This document shows positions 7,189-15,491 of a stretch of 64,000 bases of DNA, in pieces. This DNA comes from Arthrobacter sp. ES3-54. Lineage in GTDB: Bacteria; Actinomycetota; Actinomycetes; Actinomycetales; Micrococcaceae. Every line of letters begins with the position of its first letter. Position 1 is the stretch's first letter. Under the pieces are notes generated by a model. The model was not told the origin of the DNA and made no database searches. It saw only the letters and a list, made by a program, of their open reading frames with translations. Location: the NCBI RefSeq assembly GCF_029504395.1, contig NZ_JAQFIF010000003.1, positions 372,001 through 436,000 on the forward strand, given 5' to 3'. The position numbers and the translations under genes are program-made.

Positions 7189-8556
7189 TTGACAACCATG
7201 AACCCCGGGTTCCTGCTCAGCGGGCGCTACCGGATCGAAGAACTCATTGGCCGGGGCAGCCAATCGAGCGTGTACCGTGCCACGGACGAGGTCCTGGGAC
7301 GCGAAGTGGCAGTCAAACTTTTCCGCGACGGGACTGTGGACGAAGAGCGGACCCGCAGGCAAAGCGAAGAAGTGCGGATCCTGGCAGGGATGGCCCACCA
7401 CGCCCTCGTGACACTGTTCGACGCCGGGACAGACCTGAGCGACCCGGCCCGCCGGCTCAGCTACCTGGTAATGGAACTCGTCCGCGGCCCCGACCTCCGC
7501 CGCCGCTCGGCCGAGGGCCCGCTTTCGGCAGCCCACATGGCGGTGATCGGACACGATCTCGCCGACGGACTGGCGCACATCCACCACCACGGCATCATCC
7601 ACCGGGACGTCAAGCCGGCCAACATCCTGCTTGTGGACTACAGCGTCGAGGACCGGCGCCCGCGCGCCAAACTCAGCGACTTCGGCGTGGCCATCACAAT
7701 CCGCGAAGACCACTGCGGCGACCCTGACGACAGCTCCGGAACCCCGGCCTACCTCAGCCCCGAACAGGCCGCCGGCGAACCGGCCGGCCCCGCCAGCGAC
7801 GTCTATTCGCTGGGGCTGGTCCTCCTGGAAGGCCTGACCGGAAAGATGGCGTACCCCGGCGCGCCGGTCCAGTCCGCCCTGGCCCGGCTGCTCCAGGACC
7901 CGCACATCCCCGAAGAGCTCGCACCCCTGTGGGTGGCCCTGCTGACCTCCATGCTTGACCGGGATCCGGCGGCCCGCCCGCCGGCCCGGGAAGTGTCCCT
8001 GGCCCTGCGCCAGGAAGTCATCAATGGCACGGGACGCCACCGCCGCGACCAGGCCGCGCTGCTGACCGACGAAGACGGGCGCATGCAGGCTGTCGAGCGG
8101 TACCAGATCCTCGACACCCCCGCGGACGGCGCCTTCGACCGGATCGCGACGCTGGCCGCACGCATGTTCTCGGTGCCCGTGGCGATTGTCAGCGTAGTGG
8201 ACCATGACCGCATCTGGTTCAAGTCCCACCACGGCACGGACGTCACGGAGATCGGCCGGGACCCCGGGTTGTGCGCCTCCGCCATCCTGCAGGGCGATGC
8301 CTGGATTGTCCGGGACGCCATCAATGATCCCCGGACGCTGGCCAACCCTCTCGTAGCCGGCGAGTTCGGCCTGCAGTTCTATGCCGGAGTGCCGCTGCGC
8401 ACTCCGGACGGCTACAACCTGGGCACCTTGTGCATCCTGGACCGTGAGCCCCGCGAGTTCAGCGAGGAGGACACTTCTGCGCTGGAAGACCTGGCGGCGC
8501 TCGTGATGCACGACCTGGAGCTGCGGCTCCACAGCCGGCGGGCGCTCGCCGGGTAA
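7189..8556 (+). CDS. Cytoplasmic Ser/Thr protein kinase fused to a C-terminal GAF domain
   Basis: A 455-residue protein. Residues 13-275 are a Hanks-type kinase: glycine loop at 21-29 (GRGSQSSVY), VAVK lysine K43, catalytic loop HRDVKPANILL with D140, DFG at 164-166 and the activation segment GTPAYLSPEQA; all essential residues are present. Residues 300-450 are a GAF domain of the kind that precedes signalling outputs (AVERYQILDTPADGAFDRIATLAA, then CASAILQG). There is no transmembrane helix or PASTA repeat, so it should act in the cytoplasm and sense a small ligand through GAF. Start is TTG 7189, about 11 nt after GAGGGA; ATG 7198 is an alternative. Substrates are unknown. Confidence 0.88.
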   Translation: MTTMNPGFLLSGRYRIEELIGRGSQSSVYRATDEVLGREVAVKLFRDGTVDEERTRRQSEEVRILAGMAHHALVTLFDAGTDLSDPARRLSYLVMELVRGPDLRRRSAEGPLSAAHMAVIGHDLADGLAHIHHHGIIHRDVKPANILLVDYSVEDRRPRAKLSDFGVAITIREDHCGDPDDSSGTPAYLSPEQAAGEPAGPASDVYSLGLVLLEGLTGKMAYPGAPVQSALARLLQDPHIPEELAPLWVALLTSMLDRDPAARPPAREVSLALRQEVINGTGRHRRDQAALLTDEDGRMQAVERYQILDTPADGAFDRIATLAARMFSVPVAIVSVVDHDRIWFKSHHGTDVTEIGRDPGLCASAILQGDAWIVRDAINDPRTLANPLVAGEFGLQFYAGVPLRTPDGYNLGTLCILDREPREFSEEDTSALEDLAALVMHDLELRLHSRRALAG

Positions 8557-8586
8557 TCTGCGGTCCGCCGCCGGCCCACCGGTCGC

Positions 8587-9795
8587 CTACCGCCGCCCGG
8601 CGTGCAGGGCCAGTTCGAGTTCGAAGCGCGCCGTTGGATCCTCGAGGGCGTCGCCGAATAGCTCGCGCAGCTGTGCCGCTCGGTAGCCCACGGTCTGCGG
8701 GTGGATCCCGAGCTCGGCGGCCACGGGTGCCCGCTGGCCCCAGTGGCGCAGCCAGGAGAGCAGGGTTTCGGCGAGCCGCTCGCGCTGCGCGGGCCGGAGC
8801 CCTTCCAGCGGCGCGAGCCGCCGGGTGGCCAGTTCGGTGATTGCCGAGGGTTCCGCACCAAGAATCACCTGCGCCAGGTGCTCGTCCGCCCAAATCGGGG
8901 GATCGTCCGGCCCTTCGCGCGGAGGCAGCGCCGCGGCCGCCAGCACGGCCAGCCGCAGTGAATCCGGAACCCGCTCCCAGCCGCCGGACGGCCCCACGGC
9001 AGCGCCGCGCCCCTTCAGGGCACGGTCCAGATCCTCCCGGGCGGACCGCGAATTCCGCGCCGGCACCAGCGCGACGACGTCGGTCTCGCGCTCAATCACA
9101 AGAGTTCCCGGACCGAGGCGCAGACGCAGCCCGGCCGCCCGGTCCAGCGGAAGCGTCACTACCGCCATGCGCGGCGGCAGGGACCAGTCCGCCATCGCCG
9201 CAGTCTGGCGCAGGGCTGCCTCGTCTGCCTGGCCGAGCAGGAGCAGGTCCAGCAGTCCGGTGCGGCGCCGGTCCACCGCTCCGGCGCGTTCGGATTGTTC
9301 AAAAGCGTAGGCCTCGGCACTGACCGCGGACAGCTCATCGATGTACGCGAGGATCGATTCGCCCAGATCCACCACGACGCCCTGGCCGAGGTGGTGTTCC
9401 ACTGAGACCTTGGACATTTCCCGGAAGGTCACGCGGGCACCCATCCGGTAGGCGCTCAGGAGCGCGTCCATGCTCCGCCCCTGGCGGAACTCGCCGCTGC
9501 CCAGGCCGGCCACCAGCTCCCGGCTTTCCTCGGACAGCGCCGGCAGCCGGGTCCCGGGCAGCTGCAGGAACCGGTCAAGCGCCGCTGCCACGCCCCGCCT
9601 CAGGCCCCGGCCGAACCGCCCCTCAATCGGTCTGGCGTAGGCGGGAACGAGCTGCGGGACGGCCTCGATGATGGCCTCGACGATGCCGGGCATCCTGGGA
9701 CGCAGCATGTCGCTGACCTCCCCGGGCAGTGCCAGCCATGGAGGTTCGTGGGCGGGGGCGGGGCCAGAAGGCTCCGGGACAGGGGCTGCGTTCAT
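8587..9795 (-). CDS. PucR/CdaR-type helix-turn-helix regulator
   Basis: A 402-residue regulator. The last 60 residues carry the PucR C-terminal HTH (TLLSWLRHWGQRAPVAAELGIHPQTVGYRAAQLRELFG region), and the middle (about 140-300) resembles the helical GGDEF-like sensor of this family, with an RsbT/RsbU-like N-terminal helical part (ARPIEGRFGRGLRRGVAAALDRF). ATG 9795 is chosen, giving MNAAPVPEPSG; longer in-frame extensions run into the divergent gene. It is divergent from the reductase-desaturase pair, so regulation of these two genes is a reasonable inference. The ligand is not known. Confidence 0.82.
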   Translation of the reverse strand: MNAAPVPEPSGPAPAHEPPWLALPGEVSDMLRPRMPGIVEAIIEAVPQLVPAYARPIEGRFGRGLRRGVAAALDRFLQLPGTRLPALSEESRELVAGLGSGEFRQGRSMDALLSAYRMGARVTFREMSKVSVEHHLGQGVVVDLGESILAYIDELSAVSAEAYAFEQSERAGAVDRRRTGLLDLLLLGQADEAALRQTAAMADWSLPPRMAVVTLPLDRAAGLRLRLGPGTLVIERETDVVALVPARNSRSAREDLDRALKGRGAAVGPSGGWERVPDSLRLAVLAAAALPPREGPDDPPIWADEHLAQVILGAEPSAITELATRRLAPLEGLRPAQRERLAETLLSWLRHWGQRAPVAAELGIHPQTVGYRAAQLRELFGDALEDPTARFELELALHAGRR

Positions 9796-9880
9796 GGTTA
9801 ATCCGATGAGTTGTTGCGGTGGGATAGTTTTCTTGTGTCGATCGTATGCCTTGGGTGAAGATGTATTACGCAAACTGACA

Positions 9881-9886
9881 TAAGCT
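9881..9886 (+). promoter_or_regulatory. Leaderless -10 box (TAAGCT) for the reductase gene
   Basis: TAAGCT sits 6 nt before the ATG at 9893 in the 97-bp divergent gap, and no ribosome binding site is visible. No clear -35. Confidence 0.45.
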
Positions 9887-9892
9887 TGATAG

Positions 9893-10975
9893 ATGATCCG
9901 GCTCCGTAAGCTGGCGCGCGCCGCATCTCTACTGACCACCCCCCTAGCTCCAGAAGACATTCTGTCGCTGTTCAATCCTGTTTTCTCCGCTCGCCAACTG
10001 CGCGGCGTGGTCACGAGGGTGGTTCCAGAAACGGCCGATTCCGCCACTATTTTCTTCCGTCCCGGCCGCGGCTGGCAAGCGCACCTTGCTGGCCAATGGG
10101 CCCGTATTGGCGTCGAGCTCGACGGCGTCCGCCACTGGCGGTCCTATTCGCTCAGCGCCCCCGCCGGGCAGGACCCGGCAATTACTGTTACCGATATGGG
10201 CGCTGTCTCCGGCGCCCTCGTGCGCGGCACGAAACCCGGCGACGTCCTGTTCCTGGCGCCTCCGCAAGGCGACTTCGTCCTGCCCGAACACCCCCGCCCG
10301 CTGCTCATGCTCACAGCCGGCAGCGGAATCACGCCCGTGATGTCGATGATCCGCACGCTGGTGCCGCACCGTCCCGACTCCGACGTCGTCCTGATCCACA
10401 CCGCCCGCACCGCCGCGGACACCATCTTCCGTGAAGAGCTCGCGGAGCTCGCCGACCAGTTCCCGAACTTCCGGGTCACACACTGGTTCACCGGCGAGCA
10501 AGGCCGGCTGGACTTCACCTCCGCCGCCGACCTGGACCGGCTGTGCCCTGACTGGCGGCAGCGTGCCGCGTACGCTTGCGGCCCGGAAGGCTTCCTCGAC
10601 GATGCCGAGACGCTTTGGGAAGCCGAAGCCGCCGAGGCCACTGAAGCCCCGTCGGCCGTGGAAGGCTCACTGACGATCGAGCGCTTCAGCACGAAGCTCG
10701 CCGGCGGGGAAGGGCACGACGGCGGCCTGGTCACGTTCGAGGCGTCGGACCGCGAAGTCGAAGCCGACGGCGATACGCCGCTGCTCGATGTCGGCGAGGA
10801 CGCCGGCATCCTGATGCCCAGCGGCTGCCGCATGGGCATCTGCCACAGCTGCCTCATCCCACTCCGGGCCGGCCACGTTCGTGACCTGCGCACGGACGAA
10901 GTCCATGGCGAGCCCGGCCAATTAATTCAGACGTGTGTTTCGGCAGCCGCCGGACCCGTTAACCTCGATCTCTAA
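9893..10975 (+). CDS. Ferredoxin reductase-type oxidoreductase (FAD, NAD(P)H, 2Fe-2S) feeding the desaturase
   Basis: A 360-residue electron-transfer protein. Residues 40-130 form an FAD-binding domain (RSYSLSAP, a typical FAD motif), residues 135-250 an NAD(P) domain (MLTAGSGITPVMSMIR), and residues 270-360 a plant-type 2Fe-2S ferredoxin with C312-x4-C317-x2-C320 and C348. This is the domain order of the Rv3230c type that delivers electrons to DesA3. The desaturase begins 13 nt later, so the two form an operon. Substrate electrons come from NAD(P)H; the cofactor preference cannot be read from the sequence. Confidence 0.92.
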   Translation: MIRLRKLARAASLLTTPLAPEDILSLFNPVFSARQLRGVVTRVVPETADSATIFFRPGRGWQAHLAGQWARIGVELDGVRHWRSYSLSAPAGQDPAITVTDMGAVSGALVRGTKPGDVLFLAPPQGDFVLPEHPRPLLMLTAGSGITPVMSMIRTLVPHRPDSDVVLIHTARTAADTIFREELAELADQFPNFRVTHWFTGEQGRLDFTSAADLDRLCPDWRQRAAYACGPEGFLDDAETLWEAEAAEATEAPSAVEGSLTIERFSTKLAGGEGHDGGLVTFEASDREVEADGDTPLLDVGEDAGILMPSGCRMGICHSCLIPLRAGHVRDLRTDEVHGEPGQLIQTCVSAAAGPVNLDL

Positions 10976-10988
10976 GGAGTACCACCGC

Positions 10989-12191
10989 ATGACGATTGTT
11001 TCCGACAAACCCGACGTTTCCGAGGAAGCTCCCAAGGGCGGCCCTTCCCAAAGCAAGGCGTCCGCTGCCGTAAAGCCGCGGCCCGGTGCCCTGGCGGAGT
11101 CCGGCAGCCCGCTGGTCCGTCCGGACGCGGCGGCGCACCTCTCTGACGAGCAGGTCGCCGAGCTCGGCCGCGAACTCGACGCCATCAAGGACGAGGTCCT
11201 CGCCAAGCGCGGCGCCAGCGACGCGGCTTACATCCGCCGGGTGATCAAGGTCCAGCGCGGGCTTGAGATCACCGGCCGCGCCACCCTTCTGGTGAGCAAG
11301 CACAAAGCAGCCTGGGTCGCCGGCACGGCGATGCTTAGCTTCGCCAAGATCCTGGAAAACATGGAACTGGGCCACAACATCCTGCACGGCCAGTGGGACT
11401 GGATGCGGGACCCGGACATCCACTCCACCACCTGGGACTGGGACTTCGTCACCCCGACGCGATCCTGGCAGCACACCCACAACGACCTGCACCACCGGTG
11501 GACGAATGTCGTGGGCAAGGACAATGACATCGGGTACAACCTGCTGCGGATGGATCCGTCCCAGGAATGGAAGCCCTTCAATCTGGGCAATCCGCTGTAT
11601 AACGCGATCCTGGCGCCAGTCTTCGAATGGGGCATCGCACTCTACGATCTTGAATTGCCTGACTACAAGGAGGGCAAGAAGAGCAAGGAGGCCATGACCC
11701 GGGACCTCAAGGCGCTGGGGCTCAAGGCCCTGAAGCAATTCACCAAGGACTATGCCGCCACACCGGCCGTCGCCATGTTGACCGGCTCGGGCAAGCAGGC
11801 GCTGTATGGCACCTTGACCGCCAACGCGGTCCGGAACGTCTGGGCGCACGCGATTATTTTCTGCGGGCATTTCCCCGACGGCACCGACACCTTCACCGAA
11901 GAGATGGTCGAAGGCGAAACCCGCGGCGACTGGTATGTTCGGCAGATGATCGGATCGGCCAACATCTCCGGGTCCAAGTTCATGCACCTGATGAGCGGCA
12001 ACCTCTCGCACCAGATCGAGCACCACCTCTTCCCGGACCTGCCCTCGAACCGCTACGCCGAAGTGGCACCTAAGGTGCAGGAGATCTGCCAGCGGTACGG
12101 GCTGCCGTATACAACCGGGCCGTTGCTGAAGCAGGTCGGCTCCACCTGGGCCAAGGTCTTCAAGTTGGCCCTGCCTCCGAAGAAGGCCTAG
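10989..12191 (+). CDS. Membrane acyl-CoA desaturase (DesA3 type)
   Basis: A 400-residue membrane di-iron desaturase that introduces a cis double bond in fatty acyl chains. Three histidine boxes are intact: GHNILH (H129, H133), HNDLHH (H164-H169) and HQIEHH (H341-H346). Hydrophobic segments lie around residues 105-125 and 265-290. The N-terminal 45 residues are polar and variable. ATG 10989 is chosen over an upstream in-frame start because AAGGAG lies 11 nt before it. It is operonic with the upstream reductase, which matches the DesA3 system of mycobacteria. The positional specificity (Delta-9 in the family) is inference. Confidence 0.94.
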   Translation: MTIVSDKPDVSEEAPKGGPSQSKASAAVKPRPGALAESGSPLVRPDAAAHLSDEQVAELGRELDAIKDEVLAKRGASDAAYIRRVIKVQRGLEITGRATLLVSKHKAAWVAGTAMLSFAKILENMELGHNILHGQWDWMRDPDIHSTTWDWDFVTPTRSWQHTHNDLHHRWTNVVGKDNDIGYNLLRMDPSQEWKPFNLGNPLYNAILAPVFEWGIALYDLELPDYKEGKKSKEAMTRDLKALGLKALKQFTKDYAATPAVAMLTGSGKQALYGTLTANAVRNVWAHAIIFCGHFPDGTDTFTEEMVEGETRGDWYVRQMIGSANISGSKFMHLMSGNLSHQIEHHLFPDLPSNRYAEVAPKVQEICQRYGLPYTTGPLLKQVGSTWAKVFKLALPPKKA

Positions 12192-12222
12192 CACCGGGGC
12201 CCATCGCCCGGTTCGAATCATT

Positions 12223-12260
12223 GAAGGAGGGGCGCCTGCCATTGCGGCGGGCGCCCCTTC
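12223..12260. terminator. Hairpin terminator after the desaturase
   Basis: GGGGCGCC / GGCGCCCC stem with outer GAA/TTC pairs, between the convergent desaturase and methyltransferase genes. No U-run. Confidence 0.6.
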
Positions 12261-12425
12261 TGCGTGTGGCGGAGCGAGTGGCGACCCGTGCTGGTTTCGG
12301 GCCGACGCTTCCTCCCAGTTGCCTGCGCTGGTTCGGCCCGGCCGGAACGGGAAGCCCCGGAATTCCGGGCAGCCCAAGCCCCGGTGCGGAAGCAATCGGG
12401 CGGGAACGCCACACCGGGGGTAGGC

Positions 12426-13061
12426 TCAGGGCTTGCTCGCCGCGCCAAGGACGTGGGCCAGCCGCGGGTTGCCGGGAAGGACCGAAAAGCCGAAGCGCTC
12501 GAGGCGCTGCATGGTGAGGCCGGCAGCCGCGATCATGGCGGCGGTGTCGCGGTTCGGGTGGCATCCGCCTGCCACGCGGCTCCACAGCGGGGTGGCCAAG
12601 TCTTCGGCGGCCGCCAGCACGCGGTGGGCGGAGCGAACGTGTTCGTAGAACAGCAGCACGCCGCCGTGGCGCAGGACCCGGACCACCTCCGCCAGGGCGA
12701 CGGACTGGTCCGCCACACTGCACAGCACCAAACTGGAGACGACGACGTCCGCCGAGGCGTCCGCCGCCGGCAGCGCTTCCGCCACGCCGTCTTTCACGCT
12801 GACAGGCACCGGTGCCGTGCTGGCGGCGGCGAGGGCCAGCCCCCGGAGCGTGGGGTCCGGTTCGAGGGCCAGCACCCTGGACACCGCGGAAGGGTAGAAC
12901 GGGAAGGTGGCCCCGTAGCCCGCCCCGATTTCGATGACGACGCCGTGCGCCGCTTCCACGAGCCGCCGGCGGTGCTCCGTTGCCCCGCGGGCATCCATCC
13001 GCGGACCCACGCGGGCATAGGATGCCCCGAATGATGATTCGCGGCGGTTGGTTTCCGGCAT
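12426..13061 (-). CDS. Class I SAM-dependent methyltransferase downstream of the copper ATPase
   Basis: A 211-residue UbiE/type-11-like methyltransferase. Motif I is VIEIGAGYGATFPFYP (about residues 42-57), an acidic residue LALEPDP follows, and motif IV/post-I is ADVVVSSLVLCSV; then LRHGGVLLFYEHVRS. These support SAM binding; the acceptor is unknown. ATG 13061 has a strong GGAAGGAG 7 nt upstream. It starts 14 nt after the ATPase stop on the same strand, so the two are probably one transcript, putting this methyltransferase under metal control. I cannot say whether it methylates a lipid, a metalloid or a small molecule. Confidence 0.85.
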   Translation of the reverse strand: MPETNRRESSFGASYARVGPRMDARGATEHRRRLVEAAHGVVIEIGAGYGATFPFYPSAVSRVLALEPDPTLRGLALAAASTAPVPVSVKDGVAEALPAADASADVVVSSLVLCSVADQSVALAEVVRVLRHGGVLLFYEHVRSAHRVLAAAEDLATPLWSRVAGGCHPNRDTAAMIAAAGLTMQRLERFGFSVLPGNPRLAHVLGAASKP

Positions 13062-13075
13062 GGGACTCCTTCCGG

Positions 13076-15244
13076 TCAGCCGAGATCGGCCGGGTTGAGC
13101 TTGAGCCTGCGCAGCAACTGCGCGTTCAGGGCAACCACAATGGTCGACGCCGACATCATCACGGCGCCCGCGGCGGGGGAGAGGACGATCCCCGCGAAGG
13201 CCAGGACCCCGGCAGCCAGCGGCACCGAGATGATGTTGTATCCGGTGGCCCACACGAGGTTTTGCCACATCTTCCGGTAGCTCGCCTCGGAAAGATCGAG
13301 CATCGACAGCACAGCCCGCGGATCGTTGCCGGCCAGGACCACACCGGCGGATTCCACTGCCACGTCGGTGCCGCCGCCAATCGCGATCCCCACCTCCGCC
13401 CGTGCCAGCGCGGGGGAGTCGTTGACGCCGTCGCCCACCATGGCCACTTTCAGTCCGCGGCCCTGCAGTTCCGCCACCTTCTTGTCCTTGTCGGCGGGGA
13501 GGACCTCGGCGAACACTTCATCGATGCCGAGCCCGGCGGCGACGGCGTGCGCCACCTGCAGGGCGTCGCCGGTGACCATGGCCACCTTGATGCCGCGTGC
13601 CTGGAGGGCCCGGACAGCTTGGTAGGACTCGGGCCGCACGGCATCCTCGAGGCTGACAGCGCCCAGAACTGTGCCGCCGTCCACGACGTGGAGCACCGCG
13701 GCGCCACGCTCCAGCCAGGCGCCCGTAGAGGCGGCCAAAGCCCGCGGTTCCTGCAAACCCAGCTCCCGGAGCAGCGCCGGGCCGCCCACCTGGACCATGC
13801 GGCCATCAATCGTGGCGCGGACTCCGCGGCCGGTCAGCGAGGTGAACCCGTCCGCCGCCGGTATCTTCAGTCCCCGTTCCCGGGCGGCGGCAACGATCGA
13901 ACGGGCCAGGGGATGTTCGCTGTCCGCCTCCACGGCGGCCGCGAGTCCCAGCACTGTATTCTGCGCGGCGTCCTGGCCGGCCGCTGTTCCCGTGCCTGCG
14001 GCGGCGACCTCCTTGAGCTCCGGCTCGCCCCGGGTCAGGGTTCCGGTCTTGTCGAACAGCACGACGTCGACGGTCCGCATGCGCTCCAGCGCCATCCGGT
14101 TCTTGATCAGCACGCCCGCCCGGGCGGCCCGCTCGGTGGAGATGGCGATGACGAGCGGGATGGCCAGGCCGAGCGCATGGGGGCAGGCGATGACGAGGAC
14201 CGTCACGGTGCGCGTGACGGCATCACCTACGCTGCCCATCAGGGTCCAGAAGATGAAGGTCAGGACGCCGGTGCCGGCTGCAAAATAGAAGAGGAACGCC
14301 GCGGCCCGGTCTGCCAGGGCCTGGGCGCGGGAGGAGGACGCCTGCGCTTCGGCCACAAGGCGGCGGATCCCGGCGAGGGCGGTGTCCTCGCCGATGGCTG
14401 ACACCCGGACCCGCACGGAGTTGTCCGTGGCGATGGTGCCGGCCACCACGGGATCGCCCGGGACCCGCAGGACAGTTTTCGATTCGCCCGTGATCATGGA
14501 TTCGTCGAATTCGGCCTGGCCGCCGCTGACAGTGCCGTCGGCCGGCATCCGGCCGCCGGGGCGGACCAGGATGGTGTCTCCGGCGCGGAGCTCGGCGAGG
14601 CTGACAGTCTCCGTGCCGGCGGCTGTGACGCGTTCCGCCTCGTCGGGCAGCAGCGCCGCCAGCGCGTCCAGGGCGCCCTGGGCCGAGCCGAGGGCGCGCA
14701 TCTCGATCCAGTGGCCCAGCAGCATGATGGGGACCAGCAGCGCCAGCTCCCACCAGAAGTCGAGATCGAAACCGCCGATGCCGAGGCTCGTCACCCAGGA
14801 GGCGATGAAGGCGACGCTGATGGCCATGGCAATCAGCAGCATCATCCCTGGTTGGCGCGCCCTCAGTTCGCTGAGGCCGCCCTTGAGGAACGGCCGGCCG
14901 CCGTAAAGGAAGATCACCGTGCCGAACACCGGCGGGATCCAGGCCGAGCCGGGAAAGGCGGGAGGCTCGTAGCCCAGGAGCTCCGCGAACATGGGGCTGA
15001 AGAAGACCACCGGCACGGCCAGGATTAGTGTCAGCCAGAACCTGTCCCGGAACATCGCGACGCTGTGCCCGGCGTGCTGGCCGTGGCCGTGCACCGAGTG
15101 GTCGCCGTCCGGCGGATGGCCCGCATCCGGGCTGGGCGTCCCCTTGGATGTGTGCCCGCTGCCGGCGGCCTCGTGCCTGTGCTGTCCGGCGTCGACGGCC
15201 TGGTTGGCCGGGCGGACAGCGGGTCCGATGTGCTGGTGATCCAT
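13076..15244 (-). CDS. CPH-type heavy-metal P-type ATPase (CopB-like copper exporter)
   Basis: A 722-residue P1B ATPase that pumps a metal ion out of the cell. Residues 1-62 are His-rich (11 histidines: DHQH, QHRH, HSVHGHGQHAGH). Then come six to eight membrane helices, the actuator motif TGES, the transmembrane metal motif C354-P355-H356, the phosphorylated D398 in DKTGT, and the late GDGVNDSPAL motif. A CPH motif (not CPC) with a His-rich N-terminus is the CopB subgroup, tied to Cu(+)/Cu(2+) or Ag(+). ATG 15244 is preceded by GAGGAGGG. Upstream lies an operator of the CsoR type, and the gene leads a methyltransferase gene by 14 nt. Confidence 0.93.
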   Translation of the reverse strand: MDHQHIGPAVRPANQAVDAGQHRHEAAGSGHTSKGTPSPDAGHPPDGDHSVHGHGQHAGHSVAMFRDRFWLTLILAVPVVFFSPMFAELLGYEPPAFPGSAWIPPVFGTVIFLYGGRPFLKGGLSELRARQPGMMLLIAMAISVAFIASWVTSLGIGGFDLDFWWELALLVPIMLLGHWIEMRALGSAQGALDALAALLPDEAERVTAAGTETVSLAELRAGDTILVRPGGRMPADGTVSGGQAEFDESMITGESKTVLRVPGDPVVAGTIATDNSVRVRVSAIGEDTALAGIRRLVAEAQASSSRAQALADRAAAFLFYFAAGTGVLTFIFWTLMGSVGDAVTRTVTVLVIACPHALGLAIPLVIAISTERAARAGVLIKNRMALERMRTVDVVLFDKTGTLTRGEPELKEVAAAGTGTAAGQDAAQNTVLGLAAAVEADSEHPLARSIVAAARERGLKIPAADGFTSLTGRGVRATIDGRMVQVGGPALLRELGLQEPRALAASTGAWLERGAAVLHVVDGGTVLGAVSLEDAVRPESYQAVRALQARGIKVAMVTGDALQVAHAVAAGLGIDEVFAEVLPADKDKKVAELQGRGLKVAMVGDGVNDSPALARAEVGIAIGGGTDVAVESAGVVLAGNDPRAVLSMLDLSEASYRKMWQNLVWATGYNIISVPLAAGVLAFAGIVLSPAAGAVMMSASTIVVALNAQLLRRLKLNPADLG

Positions 15245-15283
15245 GATGACGCCCTCCTCGGGATTAGGGGCCAGTCTTTTCCC

Positions 15284-15312
15284 AACATACCCCCAGGGGG
15301 TATTCTTGGCAA
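15284..15312 (-). promoter_or_regulatory. Promoter with embedded CsoR-family operator for the copper ATPase
   Basis: On the minus strand TTGCCA (15307-15312) and TATGTT (15284-15289) are separated by 17 nt. The 17-bp palindrome ATACCCCCAGGGGGTAT (15287-15303) fills this spacer. Sequences of this form (A/T-rich ends around C4-5/G4-5 arms) are the established binding site type of CsoR/CstR repressors. A related site is at 33105-33120 before a CsoR-family gene. Confidence 0.85.
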
Positions 15313-15491
15313 GGCATTTCCTTCGGACGTCGATCTCACCGCACCCCGGCAGACGCTCCTTCCCGGTTGCCCGCGCGTCGAGGGCAGTGCGGTCCCGGCC
15401 AGTCCCGGAAACCCGGGTCGACCGGGGGCGGGGGCCGCAGCAACTGGGAGGGAGCGCACCACTGTCCATGGCCCTCTATTGCCCGGCGGCG

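Noticed and set aside
7081..8532. Minus-strand open frame opposite the kinase
   Set aside because: Same cause: the opposite strand of a strongly GC3-biased gene. No homology is visible.
12421..12426. TAGGCT as a leaderless promoter
   Set aside because: It lies at the end of the methyltransferase gene and no start codon follows at 6 nt.
13076..15244. CopA-type (CPC) Cu(+) ATPase
   Set aside because: The membrane motif is CPH and the N-terminus is His-rich instead of carrying CxxC domains; CopB-type is a better fit.
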